Assembly: GCA_037074705.1 (NCBI GenBank)
Contig: CM073590.1
Location: 3,966,001 to 4,030,000, forward strand
From: Zhengitettix transpicula
Lineage: Eukaryota; Arthropoda; Insecta; Orthoptera; Tetrigidae
Direction of reading: 5' to 3'
Length of the DNA: 64,000 nt
Shown: positions 1 to 12,800 of the stretch, one piece after another
How positions within the stretch are numbered: the first letter of the stretch is position 1
How the letters are laid out: each line of letters starts with the position of its first letter
Notes under the pieces: generated by a model
Seen by the model: the letters and a program-made list of their open reading frames with translations, nothing else
Told to the model about the DNA's origin: nothing
Databases searched by the model: none
Made by a program: the position numbers and the translations under genes

Positions 1-869
1 GCAGAAGTAATGACAAGGCATTCGTTAAATATTAATTTTCTTATAGAAAACTTACCATTCTTAAGTTCTGTTACATAATAATAACGATAAACAATTATTG
101 AGTTTTGTCATTTACTTTTTAAAATTAATTACCCTTTGTATTTATTTTTCTTATAAATGCATTTTCTGATCTCTATTTTTTAAAATTTATTTATTTCCCC
201 ATTACCGTATGTAACGATTTATTATTTGTTTTTTCTATTAAAAATATTTAATGATTATTTTAGTTATCCTTCTTTTATATCAAAATTTTATTATTCGCGT
301 TTTTACAAATTTGAAAAATTTATTATTTCAGTTACCTTATTTTCTCAGCTGAGAAGTAATGCAAACAAATAAATCTGAATTGAACGTCGCCAGTTGAATA
401 TGTGCAATACTTATAGTTACCATTTTAATTTGAAACATTGTGTTCGCTTAGTGTGCATAAGGAAAAGTATACTATAGTAAATAGGTAACGTGCAAACAGG
501 AATTGTGCAAGTACAATCACACAATAGATTTAGTTTGTTACCTCAAAGCAGAGACTTGTAAGCTGGATAAATCTTAGTGTTCCATTGAATTTAACATTTA
601 TTTGCTAAAATTAATATTCGATGAGTAATTTTGTGTCAACTGTTCTGATGACATTTGGAATTGATAAATGTCTTTTTTGTAATTTATTTCGTAAAATTAA
701 TTAACGGCGAAAAGATTAAACTTGAAATAAAAACATTTTTTTTTAATTTTACGGACTTTTTTTATTGATTAAATTTATATTGTCAGTCAGTTTTAGAAAC
801 TTTCGGCATATTCAGCCATGCTCATCTATAACACCATTGTTAGAGGTACATTAAGCTTTTATCTCATAA
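1..869. other. AT-rich DNA with no recognisable gene
   Basis: This stretch is A/T-rich with stops in all frames. I see no splice-flanked coding exon, RNA gene or repeat unit. It is the left flank of the Helitron array; the last flanking base is the A at 869, which fits Helitron insertion between A and T. Confidence 0.6.
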
Positions 870-890
870 TCTTATAAATAAAAAAGAGTG

Positions 891-984
891 TATGTATGTT
901 TGTTTGTATGTTTGTTTGTATGTTTGTATGTTTGTATGTTTGTATGTTTGTATGTTTGTATATTTGTATATTTGTATGTTCGTT
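891..984 (+). repeat. TATG/TTTG microsatellite at Helitron 5' end
   Basis: Imperfect repeats of TATG, TTTG and TTTGTATG follow the first Helitron 5' terminus. The same tract in different lengths occurs at about 2350-2432, 6780-6862, 10776-10825, 11850-11893, 13702-13752 and 15380-15432. Length variation between copies fits slippage after duplication. Confidence 0.85.
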
Positions 985-2437
985 ATACAAATCTACACCG
1001 GTAAAGCAAATTTCACCAAATTTCGTACACGTGTTCCTTACGACCAGGAAACAAACACTGTCGGGGTGAGACATGTCTACCACCCCCAGAAGCGGGGGTG
1101 GACGGGGGTTGAAATATTTAAACATGCTAAAACAGCCGATATTTTAGTCGGATAATAATTTTTAGGGGTCCAAGATATTGATAGTGTTTCTACCAATGTT
1201 TTCTGAATATAATTTTCATCCCCTACACCCTGGGAAAAGGGCACCCTTAGAGTTTGGGGTGGAGAATACAAATCTATACCGGTGGATCAAATTTCACCAA
1301 ATTTCGTACACGTGTTCTTTGCGACCAGGAAAACAACACTGTCGGGGTGAGACGCGCCTACCACCCCCAGAAGCGGGGGTGGACGGGGGTGGAAATATTT
1401 GAACATGCTAAAACAGTCGATATTTCAGTCGGATAAATATTTTTAGGGGTCAAAGATATTTATAGTCTTTCCACTGATGATATCTGAATATAATTTTCAA
1501 CCTCTACACCCTGGGGAAAGAGCACCCCTAGCGTTTGGGGTGGAGAATACAAATCTACACCGCTGTAGCAAATTTCACCAAATTTCGTACACGGGTTCTT
1601 TGCGACCAGGAAAACAACATTGTCGGGGTGAGACGCGTCTTCCAACCCCAGAAGCGGGGGTGGACGGGGGTTGAAATACTTAAACATGCTAAAACAGCAG
1701 GTATTAGATTTGGATAAATATTTTCGGGGTCAAAGATATTGATTGTGTTTCTACCGATGTTATCTGAATATAATATTCATCTCCTACGCCCTGGGAAAAG
1801 GGCACCCTTACGGTTTGGGGTGGAGTTGCTTTACAGAAAAATAACGCTAATACAACCGAGTTTGGAGTCAAATCGAAGGTTATGGATGTCAGTGAGTTTA
1901 CTTCGGATAAATATTTTTAATTGTCCATTTAACCTGAAAGGGTGGGGGTTGGAAGGGAAGATAAATAGTCAGTTCTTGCCCGTTCTTGGAGGAGAATTAA
2001 GTGAATACCATTTCAACGGGTGTTGTTGAAAATATAAATCCCTTTAGATATTAGTGGTGAGCTTGCTTAGGGCTGGGGGTGAGAATTGTCTATTACTCTA
2101 AAACTGCGAAAATGTTATGTGTTTATGGGAAAACTAGAATGATAGTGTTTCTACCGATGTGATATGAGTAAAAATTCTACCCTTTCCACCACGGGAAAGT
2201 AGCAGATTTAGGGGTGGTGTTGTTCATACTATTTTAACCGATGTAGTTTCCATTAATAACGACGTTTAGTCAAAAATAAAAGTGTTTCAGAACCATTGCT
2301 TTTTATACTCTTTTAAAAAGTTTTTATATCTTATAAATAAAAAAGAGTGTATGTATGTTTGTTTGTATGTTTGTTTGTATGTTTGTTTGTATGTTTGTTT
2401 GTTTGTTTGTATGTTTTTATATTTGTATGTTCGTTAT

Positions 2438-4966
2438 ACAAATCTACACCGCTGGAGCAAATTTCACCAAATTTCGTACACGTGTTCTTTACGACCAGGA
2501 AACAAACACTGTCAGGGTGAGACGCGCCTACCACCCCCAGAAGCGGGGGTGGACGGGGGTGGAAATATTTGAACATGCTAAACAAGTCGATATTTCAGTC
2601 GGATAAATATTTTTAGGGGTCAAAGATATTTATAGTCTTTCCACTGATGATATCTGAATATAATTTTGAACCGCTACACCCTGGGGAAAGAGCACCCCTA
2701 GCGTTTGGGGTGGAGAATACAAATCTACACCGCTGGAGCAAATTTCACCAAATTTCGTACACGTGTTCTTTACGACCAGGAAACAAACACTGTCAGGGTG
2801 AGACGCGCCTACCACCCCCAGAAGCGGGGGTGGACGGGGGTGGAAATATTTGAACATGCTAAACAAGTCGATATTTCAGTCGGATAAATATTTTTAGGGG
2901 TCAAAGATATTTATAGTCTTTCCACTGATGATATCTGAATATAATTTTGAACCGCTACACCCTGGGGAAAGAGCACCCCTAGCGTTTGGGGTGGAGAATA
3001 CAAATCTACACCGCTGGAGCAAATTTCACCAAATTTCGTACACGTGTTCTTTACGACCAGGAAACAAACACTGTCAGGGTGAGACGCGCCTACCACCCCC
3101 AGAAGCGGGGGTGGACGGGGGTGGAAATATTTGAACATGCTAAACAAGTCGATATTTCAGTCGGATAAATATTTTTAGGGGTCAAAGATATTTATAGTCT
3201 TTCCACTGATGATATCTGAATATAATTTTCAACCGCTACACCCTGGGGAAAGAGCACCCCTAGCGTTTGGGGTGGAGAATACAAATCTACACCGCTGGAG
3301 CAAATTTCACCAAATTTCGTACACGTGTTCTTTACGACCGGGAAACAAACACTGTCGGGGTGAGACGCGCCTACCATCCCCAGAAGCGGGGGTGGACGGG
3401 GGTGGAAATATTTGAACATGCTAAACCAGTCGATATTTCAGTCGGATAAATATTTTTAGGGGTCAAAGATATTTATAGTCTTTCCACTGATGATATCTGA
3501 ATATAATTTTCAACCGCTACACCCTGGGGAAAGAGCACCCCTAGCGTTTGGGGTGGAGAATACAAATCTACACCGCTGGAGCAAATTTCACCAAATTTCG
3601 TACACGTGTTCTTTACGACCGGGAAACAAACACTGTTGGGGTGAGACGCGCCTACCACCCCCAGAAGCGGGGGTGGACGGGGGTGGAAATATTTGAACAT
3701 GCTAAACAAGTCGATATTTCAGTCGGATAAATATTTTTAGGGGTTAAAGATATTTATAGTCTTTCCACTGATGATATCTGAATATAATTTTCAACCGCTA
3801 CACCCTGGGGAAAGAGCACCCGTAGCGTTTGGGGTGGAGAATACAAATCTACACCGCTGGAGCAAATTTCACCAAATTTCGTACACGTGTTCTTTACGAC
3901 CAGGAAACAAACACTGTCAGGGTGAGACGCGCCTACCACCCCCAGAAGCGGGGGTGGACGGGGGTGGAAATATTTGAACATGCTAAACAAGTCGATATTT
4001 CAGTCGGATAAATATTTTTAGGGGTCAAAGATATTTATAGTCTTTCCACTGATGATATCTGAATATAATTTTCAACCGCTACACCCTGGGGAAAGAGCAC
4101 CCCTAGCGTTTGGGGTGGAGAATACAAATCTACACCGCTGGAGCAAATTTCACCAAATTTCGTACACGTGTTCTTTACGACCAGGAAACAAACACTGTCA
4201 GGGTGAGACGCGCCTACCACCCCCAGAAGCGGGGGTGGACGGGGGTGGAAATATTTGAACATGCTAAACAAGTCGATATTTCAGTCGGATAAATATTTTT
4301 AGGGGTCAAAGATATTTATAGTCTTTCCACTGATGATATCTGAATATAATTTTCAACCGCTACACCCTGGGGAAAGAGCACCCCTAGCGTTTGGGGTGGA
4401 GAATACAAATCTACACCGCTGGAGCAAATTTCACCAAATTTCGTACACGTGTTCTTTACGACCAGGAAACAAACACTGTCGGGGTGAGACGCGCCTACCA
4501 TCCCCAGAAGCGGGGGTGGACGGGGGTGGAAATATTTGAACATGCTAAACCAGTCGATATTTCAGTCGGATAAATATTTTTAGGGGTCAAAGATATTTAT
4601 AGTCTTTCCACTGATGATATCTGAATATAATTTTCAACCGCTACACCCTGGGGAAAGAGCACCCCTAGCGTTTGGGGTGGAGAATACAAATCTACACCGC
4701 TGGAGCAAATTTCACCAAATTTCGTACACGTGTTCTTTACGACCGGGAAACAAACACTGTTGGGGTGAGACGCGCCTACCACCCCCAGAAGCGGGGGTGG
4801 ACGGGGGTGGAAATATTTGAACATGCTAAACCAGTCGATATTTCAGTCGGATAATAATTTTTAGGGGTCCCAGATATTGATGGTGTTTCTACTGATGTTT
4901 TCTGAATATAATTTTCAACCTCTACACCCTGGGGTAAGAGCACCCCTAGCGTTTGGGGTGGAGAAT
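2438..4966 (+). repeat. 281-bp minisatellite, nine tandem copies with four-unit higher-order period
   Basis: The anchor ACAAATCTACACCGCTGGAG starts at 2438, 2719, 3000, 3281, 3562, 3843, 4124, 4405 and 4686, with a diverged tenth anchor at 4967; the step is exactly 281 each time. Copies differ by only a few substitutions. Units at 3281 and 4405 share CCATCCCC in place of CCACCCCC, and units at 3562 and 4686 share CTGTTGGGG, both pairs 1124 bp (4 x 281) apart, so a four-unit block was duplicated. Each unit has a strong potential hairpin (CCACCCCC, short loop, GGGGGTGG) followed by GGACGGGGGTGG. Short frames open on both strands shift register at each copy because 281 is not a multiple of three, so they are not genes. 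Confidence 0.92.
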
Positions 4967-6759
4967 ACAAATTTATTCTGGTGGATCAAATTCTTCATAC
5001 ATGTTAACACAGTCAGATAAATATTTTCCGGGTAAATGTGATTAATAGTGTTTGTACCATTGTATGTGAGTAAAACTTCAAACATTTTACAGCATGGGAA
5101 ATGAGAATTGTAGGGGTGGGGTGGAGGAATATTGCAAAAAAATAACTCGAATACAAACGAGACTGGAGTCAAAAGCAAAGTTATGGATAACGCTGAGTTT
5201 AATTATGCTATAAACTAGCAATTAACCTCCCAGGGACGGGCGTGGTCGGGAGTGGAAATTGTCAAACATGTTAATCAACTTTACAACTTAATATTTTTCC
5301 GGATCAATGAGATTTCTCTACATTTACACAGATTATAACTTCAACCGCTTTCGGGCTTATCAGTAGAGCACTTTTAGGTGTTGGGTGGAGGAACGCTGCA
5401 ATAAAATAACGCGAATACAACCGAGATTGGAGTCAAATCCAAGGTTGTGTATGTCGCCCAGTTCAATTATAGCATCAAATTGGCCATTTAGCCCCAAGGG
5501 GCGGTAGTGGATGGGATGGAAATTTTCTAACATGTTAAATCATCGATATTAGCGTGGAATAAATAAATGCCGGGACCATTCACGTTGATAGTATTTCTAA
5601 CGATGTTGTTTGTAGGCATGATAGGGGTGGGTTTGGAGGGATTTCCTTGAAAATAACGGGAAAACAACCGAGATTCGAGTCAAATCGAAGGTAATGGATG
5701 TCGCTGAATTTATTTATGACAATCTGATAAACGCGCGGGTATCGGCTGGGTTGGGATGAGTTGACCGGCTGTTTTTTGCGTCGATTAAATATATTTCTGG
5801 AAGAATTAGATTAATAAAATTTCCCTACATGTTCTCTGTGTATAATTTCAACCCCTTTCGTACTCATAAGGGTGCACCCTTAAGGGTGGGCGTGAATTAG
5901 CATTACATAAAAAGAAACCAGAAACTATCGGGATTGTCAGTGAGTTTAATTAATTTCCTTGAAAATAACGGGAAAACAACCGAAATTCGAGTCAAACCGA
6001 AGGTAATGGATGTCGCTGAATTTATTTATGACAATCTGGACAACGCGCGGGTATCGGCTGGGTTGGGATGAGTTGGTCGGCTGTTTTTTGCGTAATCGAA
6101 TGTAATGGATGTCGCTGAATTTATTTATGACAATCTGGACAACGCGCGGGTATCGGCTGGGTTGGGATGAGTTGACCGGCTGTTTTTTGCGTCGATTAAA
6201 TATATTTCGGGATGAATTAGATTAATAAAATTTCCCTACATGTTCTCTGTGTATAATTTCAACCCCTTTTGGACTCGGAAGGGTGCACCTTTAAGGGTGA
6301 GCGTGAAGTAGCATTACATAAAAAGAAACCAGAAACTATCGGGATTGTCACTGAGTTTAATTAATTTCCTTGAAAATAACGGGAAAACAACCGAGATTCA
6401 AATCAATTCAGAGACTATGAATGTCCCTGAATCTAATTGTGACAACCTTGGTTACGCGACGGGTTTGGGAGGTGTTGGGCGGGGGAATAAATTTTCAGAC
6501 AATGTAATCGGCCGATTTTTGCGTGGAATACATTCTTTTTCATTATCGCATATTTGTGGGGGTGGTCATCTTCTAACATGTAAAAACGGCCGATATATTT
6601 AGTCAATGACTTCATCCCCCTTCGGCATGGGAGGTGAGCACATTTAGGGATAGGGTTCGAGGAGCTTTACATAAAAATAGCGCAAAAGTAACCAAAATTG
6701 GAGTCTTATGGATGGTTATAGATAAATGTCATCTCGGGCAACGCCGGGCACCCAGCTAG

Positions 6760-9700
6760 TCTTATAAATAAAAAAGAGTGTATGTATGTTTGTTTGTATG
6801 TTTGTTTGTATGTTTGTATGTTTGTATGTTTGTATATTTGTATGTTTGTATATTTGTATGTTCGTTATACAAATCTACACCGGTAGAGCAAATTTCACCA
6901 AATTTCGTACACGTGTTCTTTACGTCCAGGAAACAAACACTGTCGGGGTGAGACATGTCTACCATCCCCAGAAGCGGGGGTGCACGGGGGTTGAAATATT
7001 TAAACATGCTAAAACAGCCGATATTTTAGTCGGATAATAATTTTTAGGGGTCCAAGATATTGATGGTGTTTCTACCGATGTTTTCTGAATAAAATTTTCA
7101 TCCCCTACACCCTAGAAAAAGGGCACCCTTAGGGTTTGGGGTGGAGAATACAAATCTATACCGGTGGATCAAATTTCACCAAATTTCGTACACGTGTTCT
7201 TTGCGACCAGGAAAACAACACTGTCGGGGTGAGACGCTTCTACCAACCCCAAAAGCGGGGGTGGACGGGGGTGGAAATATTTAAACATGCTAAAACAGTC
7301 TATATTTCAGTCGGATAAATATTTTTAGGGGTCACAGATATTAATAGTGTATCTACCGACTGTTGGGGTGAGACGCGTCTACCACCCCCAGAAGCGGGTC
7401 GGGATTATCAGTAGAGCACTTTTAGGTGTTGGGTGAAGGAACGCTGCAATAAAATAACGCGAATACAACCGAGATTGGAGTCAAATCCAAGGTTATGGAT
7501 GTCATCCAGTTCAATTATAGCATCAAATTGGACATTTAGCCCCAAGAGGCGGGAGTGGATGGGATGGAAATTTTCTAACATGTTAAATAATCGATATTAG
7601 CGTGGAATAAATAAATTCCGGGACAAATGGCCTTGATAGTATTTCTACCGATGTTGTTTGTAGGCATGATAGGGGTGGGGCTTGAGGGGATTTCCTTGAA
7701 AATAACGGGAAAACAACCGAGATTCGAGTCAAATCGAAGGTAATGGATGTACCTGAATTTATTTATGACAATCTGGACAACGCGCGGGTATCGGCTGGGT
7801 TGGGATGAGTTAACGGCTGATTTTTGCGTCGATTAAATATTTTTCGGGATGAATTAGATTAATAAAATTTCCCTACATGTTCTCAATGAATAATTTCAAC
7901 CCCTTTCGGACTCATAAAGGTGCACCCTTAAGGGTGGGCGTGAAGTAGCATTACATAAAAAGAAGAAGATAGAAATTATCGGGATTGTCACTAAGTTTAA
8001 TTAATTTCCTTGAAAATAACGGAAAAACAACCGAGATTCGAGTCAAATCGAAGGTAATGGATGTCGCTGAATTTATTTATGACAATCTGGACAACGCGCG
8101 GGTATCGGCTGGGTTGGGATGAGTTGACCGGCTGTTTTTTGCGTCGATTAAATATATTTCGGGATGAATTAGATTAATAAAATTTCCCTACATGTTCTCT
8201 GTGTATAATTTCATTCCCTTTCGGACTCATAAGGGTGCACCCTTAAGGGTGGGCGTGAAGTAGCATTACATAAAAAGAAACCAGAAACTATCGGGATTGT
8301 CACTAAGTTTAATTAATTTCCTTAAAAATAATGGGAAAACAACCGAGATTCAAGTCAAATCGAAGGTAATGGATGTTGCTGAATTTATTTATGACAATCT
8401 GGACAACGCGCGGGGATCGGCTTGGTTGGGATGAGTTGACCGGCTGTTTTTTGCGTCGATTAAATATATTTCTGGATGAATTAGATTAATAAAATTTCCC
8501 TACTTGTTCTCTGTGTATAATTTTAACCCCTTTCGGACTCAAAAGGGTGCACCCTTAAGGGTGGGCGTGAAGTAGCATTACATAAAAAGAAGAAGATAGA
8601 AATTATCGATATTGTCACTGAGTTTAATTAATTTCCTTGAAAATAACGGAAAAACAACCGAGATTCGAGTCAAATCGAAGGTAATGGATGTTGCTGAATT
8701 TATTTATGACAATCTAGACAACGCGCGGGTATCTGCTGGGTTGGGATGAGTTGACCGGCTGTTTTTTGCGTCAATTAAATATATTTCGGGATGAATTAGA
8801 TTAATAAAATTTCCCTACATGTTCTCTGTGTATAATTTCATTCCCTTTCGGACTCATAAGGGTGCACCCTTAAGGGTGGGCGTGAAGAAGCATTACATAA
8901 AAAGAAACCAGAAACTATCGGGATTGTCACTAAGTTTAATTAATTTCCTTAAAAATAATGGGAAAACAACCGAGATTCAAGTCAAATCGAAGGTAATGGA
9001 TGTTGCTGAATTTATTTATGACAATCTGGACAACGCGCGCTGATCGGCTGGGTTGGGATGAGTTGACCGGCTGTTTTTTGCGTCGATTAAATATATTTCT
9101 GGATGAATTAGATTAATAAAATTTCCCTACATGTTCTCTGTGTATAATTTTAACCCCTTTCGGACTCGGAAGGGTGCACCCTTAAGGGTGGGCGTGAATT
9201 GCATAACATAAAAAGAAACCAGAAACTATCAGGATTGTCACTGAGTTTAATTAGGACAATCAACTTGACCGTTTAAGTCCCCGAAGCGGGAGTTGTCGGG
9301 GGTGAAAAATTTCAAACATGTTAAACGGTCGATATTTGCGATAATTCCTGGGGTTAATTACTTTGATAGTATTTATACCGATGTTGTTTGTGTACAATTT
9401 AACCCCTGTGTGGGGAGCAAGCTTAGGGGTGGGGTGGAGGTACGTTAAATAAAATCCCGCAAAAACAACCGAGATTCGAATCAATTCCGAGACTATGAAT
9501 GTCGCTGAATCTAATTGTGACAACCTGGGTAACGCGACGGGTTTGGGAGGTGTTGGGCGGGGAAATAAATTTTCAGACAATGTAATCGGCCGATTTTTGC
9601 GTGGAATACATTCTTTTTCATTATCGCATATTTGTGGGGGTGGTCATCTTCTAACATGTAAAAACGGCCGATATATTTAGTCAATGACTTCATCCCCCTT

Positions 9701-9830
9701 CGGCATGGGGGGTGAGCACATTTAGGGATAGGGTTCGAGGAGCTTTACATAAAAATAGCGCAAAAGTAACCAAAAATGGAGTCTTATGATAGATAAATGA
9801 CATCTCGGGCAACGCCGGGCACCCAGCTAG
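6760..9830 (+). mobile_element. Helitron unit 2 (3.07 kb)
   Basis: The TC start at 6760 abuts the CTAG of unit 1, so the base before it is G, not the A of a normal target. The unit has the 5' microsatellite, two 281-bp modules (anchors 6869 and 7150), and a five-copy run of the roughly 314-bp module (7690-9250). Its 3' domain is nearly the same as in the other units and ends at CTAG 9827-9830. It is the most regular unit and the best template for a family consensus. Confidence 0.8.
7690..9250 (+). repeat. 312-315-bp tandem module, five copies
   Basis: The anchor CTACATGTTCTC (one copy CTACTTGTTCTC) recurs with its C-A/T-TGTTCT core at 7876, 8191, 8503, 8818 and 9130, steps of 315, 312, 315 and 312. 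Each module has two overlapping perfect palindromes, AAGGGTGCACCCTT and CACCCTTAAGGGTG. The same module occurs at about 5660-6440, 12529-13090 (anchors 12662, 12971) and 16010-16890 (anchors 16150, 16461, 16775). Confidence 0.88.
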
Positions 9831-12800
9831 TCTTATAAAAACAGCCGATATTTTAGTCGGATAATAATTTTTAGGGGTCCAAGATATTGATGGTGTTTCT
9901 ACTGATGTTTTCTGAATATAATTTTCAACCCCTACATCCTGGGAAAAGGGCACCCTTAGAGTTTGGGGTGGAGAATACAAATCTATACCGGTGGATCAAA
10001 TTTCACCAAATTTCGTACACGGGTTCTTTGCGACCAGGAAAACGACGCTGTCGGGGTGAGACGCGTCTACCAACCCCAGAAGCGGGGGTGGATGGGGGTT
10101 GAAATACTTAAACATGCTAAAACAGCAGGTATTAGATTTGGATAAATATTTTCGGGGTCAAAGATATTGATTGTGTTTCTACCGATGTTATCTGAATATA
10201 ATATTCATCTCCTACGCCCTGGGAAAATGACACCCATCGGGTTTGGGGTGGAGTTGCTTTACAGAGAAATAACGCGAATGCAACCGAGTTTGGAGTCAAA
10301 TCGAAGGTTATGTATGTCAGTGAGTTTACCAGGGATAAATATTTTTAATTGCCCATTTAACCCAAAAGGGTGGGGGTTGGAAGGGAAGATAAATAGTCAG
10401 TTCTTGCGCGTTCTTGGAGGAGAATTACGTGAATACTGTTTCAACGGGTGTTGTTGAAAATATAAATCCCTTTAGACATTAGTGGTGAGCTTGCTTAGGG
10501 CTGGGGGTGAGAATTGTCTATTATTCTAAAACTGCCAAAATGTTATGTGTTTATGGGTAAACTAGATTGATAGTGTTTCTACCGATGTGATATGAGTAAA
10601 AATTCATCCCCTTTCCACCACGGGAAAGTAGCAGATTTTGGGGTGGTGTTGTTCATACTATTTTAATCGATGTTGTTTCCATTAATAACGACGTTTAGTC
10701 AAAAATAAAAGTGTTTCAGAACCATTGCTTTTTATACTCTTTTAAAAAGTTTTTATATGTTATAAATAAAAAAGAGTGTTTGTATGTTTGTTTGTATGTT
10801 TGTTTGTTTGTATATTTGTATGTTCATTATACAAATCTACACCGGTAGAGAAAATTTCACCAAATTTCGTACACGTGTTCTTTACGACCAGGAAACAAAC
10901 ACTGTCGGGGTGAGACATGTCTACCACCCCCATAAGCGGGGTTGCACGGGGGTTGAAATATTTAAACATGCTAAAACAGACGATATTTTAGTCGGATAAT
11001 AATTTTTAGGGGTCCAAGATATTGATGGTGTTTCTACTGATGTTTTCTGACTATAATTTTCATCCCGTACACCCTGGGTAAAGAGCACCCCTAGCGTTTG
11101 GGGTGGAGAGTACAAATCAACACCGCTGGAGCAAATTTCACCAAATTTCGTACACGGGTTCTTTGCGACCAGGAAAACTACACTGTCGGGGTGAGACGCG
11201 TCTACCAACCCTAGAAGCGGGGGTGGACGGGGGTTGAAATACTTAAACATGCTGAAACTGCAGGTATTAGATTTGGATAAAAATTTTTGGGGTCAAAGGT
11301 ATTGATTGTGTTTCTACCGATGTTATCTGAATATAATATTCATCTCCTACGCCCTGAGAAAAGGGCACCCTTATGGTTTGGGGTGGAGTTGCTTTACAGA
11401 AAAATAACGCGAATACAACCGAGTTTGGAGTCAAATCGAAGGTTATGGATGTGAGTTTATTTCGGATAAATATTTTTAATTGCCCATTTAACCTGAAAGG
11501 GTGGGGGTTGGAAGGGAAGATCAATAGTCAGTTCTTGCGCGTTCTTGGAGGAGAATAACGTGAATACTATTTCAACGGATGTTGTTGAAAATATAAATCC
11601 CTTTAGACATTAGTGGTGAGCTTGCTTAGGGCTGGGGCTGAGAATTGTCTATTATTCTAAAACTGCCAAAATGTTATGTGTTTATGGGTAAACTAGATTG
11701 ATAGTGTTTCTACCGATGTGATATGAGTAAAAATTCAACCCTTTCCACCACGGGAAAGTAGAAGATTTAGGGGTGGTGTTGTTCATACTATTTTAACCGA
11801 TGTTGTTTCCATTAATAACGACGTTTAATTTTATAAATAATGAGTGTATGTATGTTTGTATGTTTGTATATTTGTATGTTTGTATATTTGTATGTTCGTT
11901 ATACAAATCTACACCGCTGGAGAAAATTTCACCAAATTTCGTACACGTGTTCTTTGCGACCAGGAAACAAACACTGTCGGGGTGAGACGCGTCTAACACC
12001 CCCAGAAGCGGGGGTGGACGGGGGTGGAAATATTTAAAATGCTAAAACAGTCGATATTTCAGTCGGACAAATATTTTTAGGGGTCAAAGATATTTATAGT
12101 GTTTCCACTGATGATATCTGAATACAATTTTCAACCTCTACACCCTGGGGAAAGAGCACCCCTAGTGTTTGGGGTGGAGAATACAAATCTATACCGGTGG
12201 ATCAAATTTCACCAAATTTCGTACAAGTGTTCTTTGCGACCAGGAAACAAACACTGTCGGGGTGAGACGCGTCTACCACCACCAGAATCGGGGGCGGACG
12301 GGGGTTGAAATATTTAAACATGCTAAAACAGTCTATATTTCAGTCGGATAAATATTTTTAGGGTTCACAGATATTGATAGTGTTTCTCCCGACTGTTGGG
12401 GTGAGACGCGTCTACCATCCCCAGAAGCAGGTTGGGATTATCAGTAGAGCAATTTTAGGTGTTGGGTGGAGGAACGCTGCAATAAAATAACGCGAATACA
12501 ACCGAGATTGAAGTATAATCCAAGGTTATGGATGTCCCTGAATTTATTTATGACAATCTGGAAAACGCGCGGGTATCGGCTGGGTTGGGATGAGTTGACC
12601 GGCTGTGTTTTGCGTCGATTAAATATATTTCGGGATGAATTACATTAATAAAATTTCCCTACATGTTCTCTGTGTATAATTTCAACCCCTTTCGGACTCA
12701 TAAGGGTGCACATTTAAGGGTGGGCGTGTAGTAGCATTACATAAAAAAACCAGAAACTATCGGGATTGTCACTGAGTTTAATTAATTGCCTTGAAAATAA

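Larger units (their letters stand above)
870..6759 (+). mobile_element. Helitron unit 1 (5.9 kb, carries the large 281-bp array)
   Basis: The unit runs from TC at 870 to CTAG at 6756-6759. It opens with three diverged 281-bp modules (anchor ACAAATCTA at 987, 1268, 1549). Then comes a block of imperfect modules to about 2280, and a second internal 5' end (A then TCTTATAAATAA at 2329) that leads into nine highly similar 281-bp repeats to 4966. From about 5660 to 6440 it has copies of the roughly 312-bp module, one of them enlarged by a short internal duplication near 6100. It ends with a shared 3' domain (about 6410-6759). The extra length relative to the other units is mainly due to the nine-copy array. 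Confidence 0.75.

Noticed and set aside
892..4854. Dozens of 60-96-codon reading frames with repeated protein patterns on both strands
   Set aside because: They come from the 281-bp repeat; its length is not divisible by three, both strands are open to a similar degree, and there is no start or splice context. They are by-products of the repeat.
2438..4966. CRISPR array
   Set aside because: The repeats are 281 bp without short spacers, and the sequence is eukaryotic.
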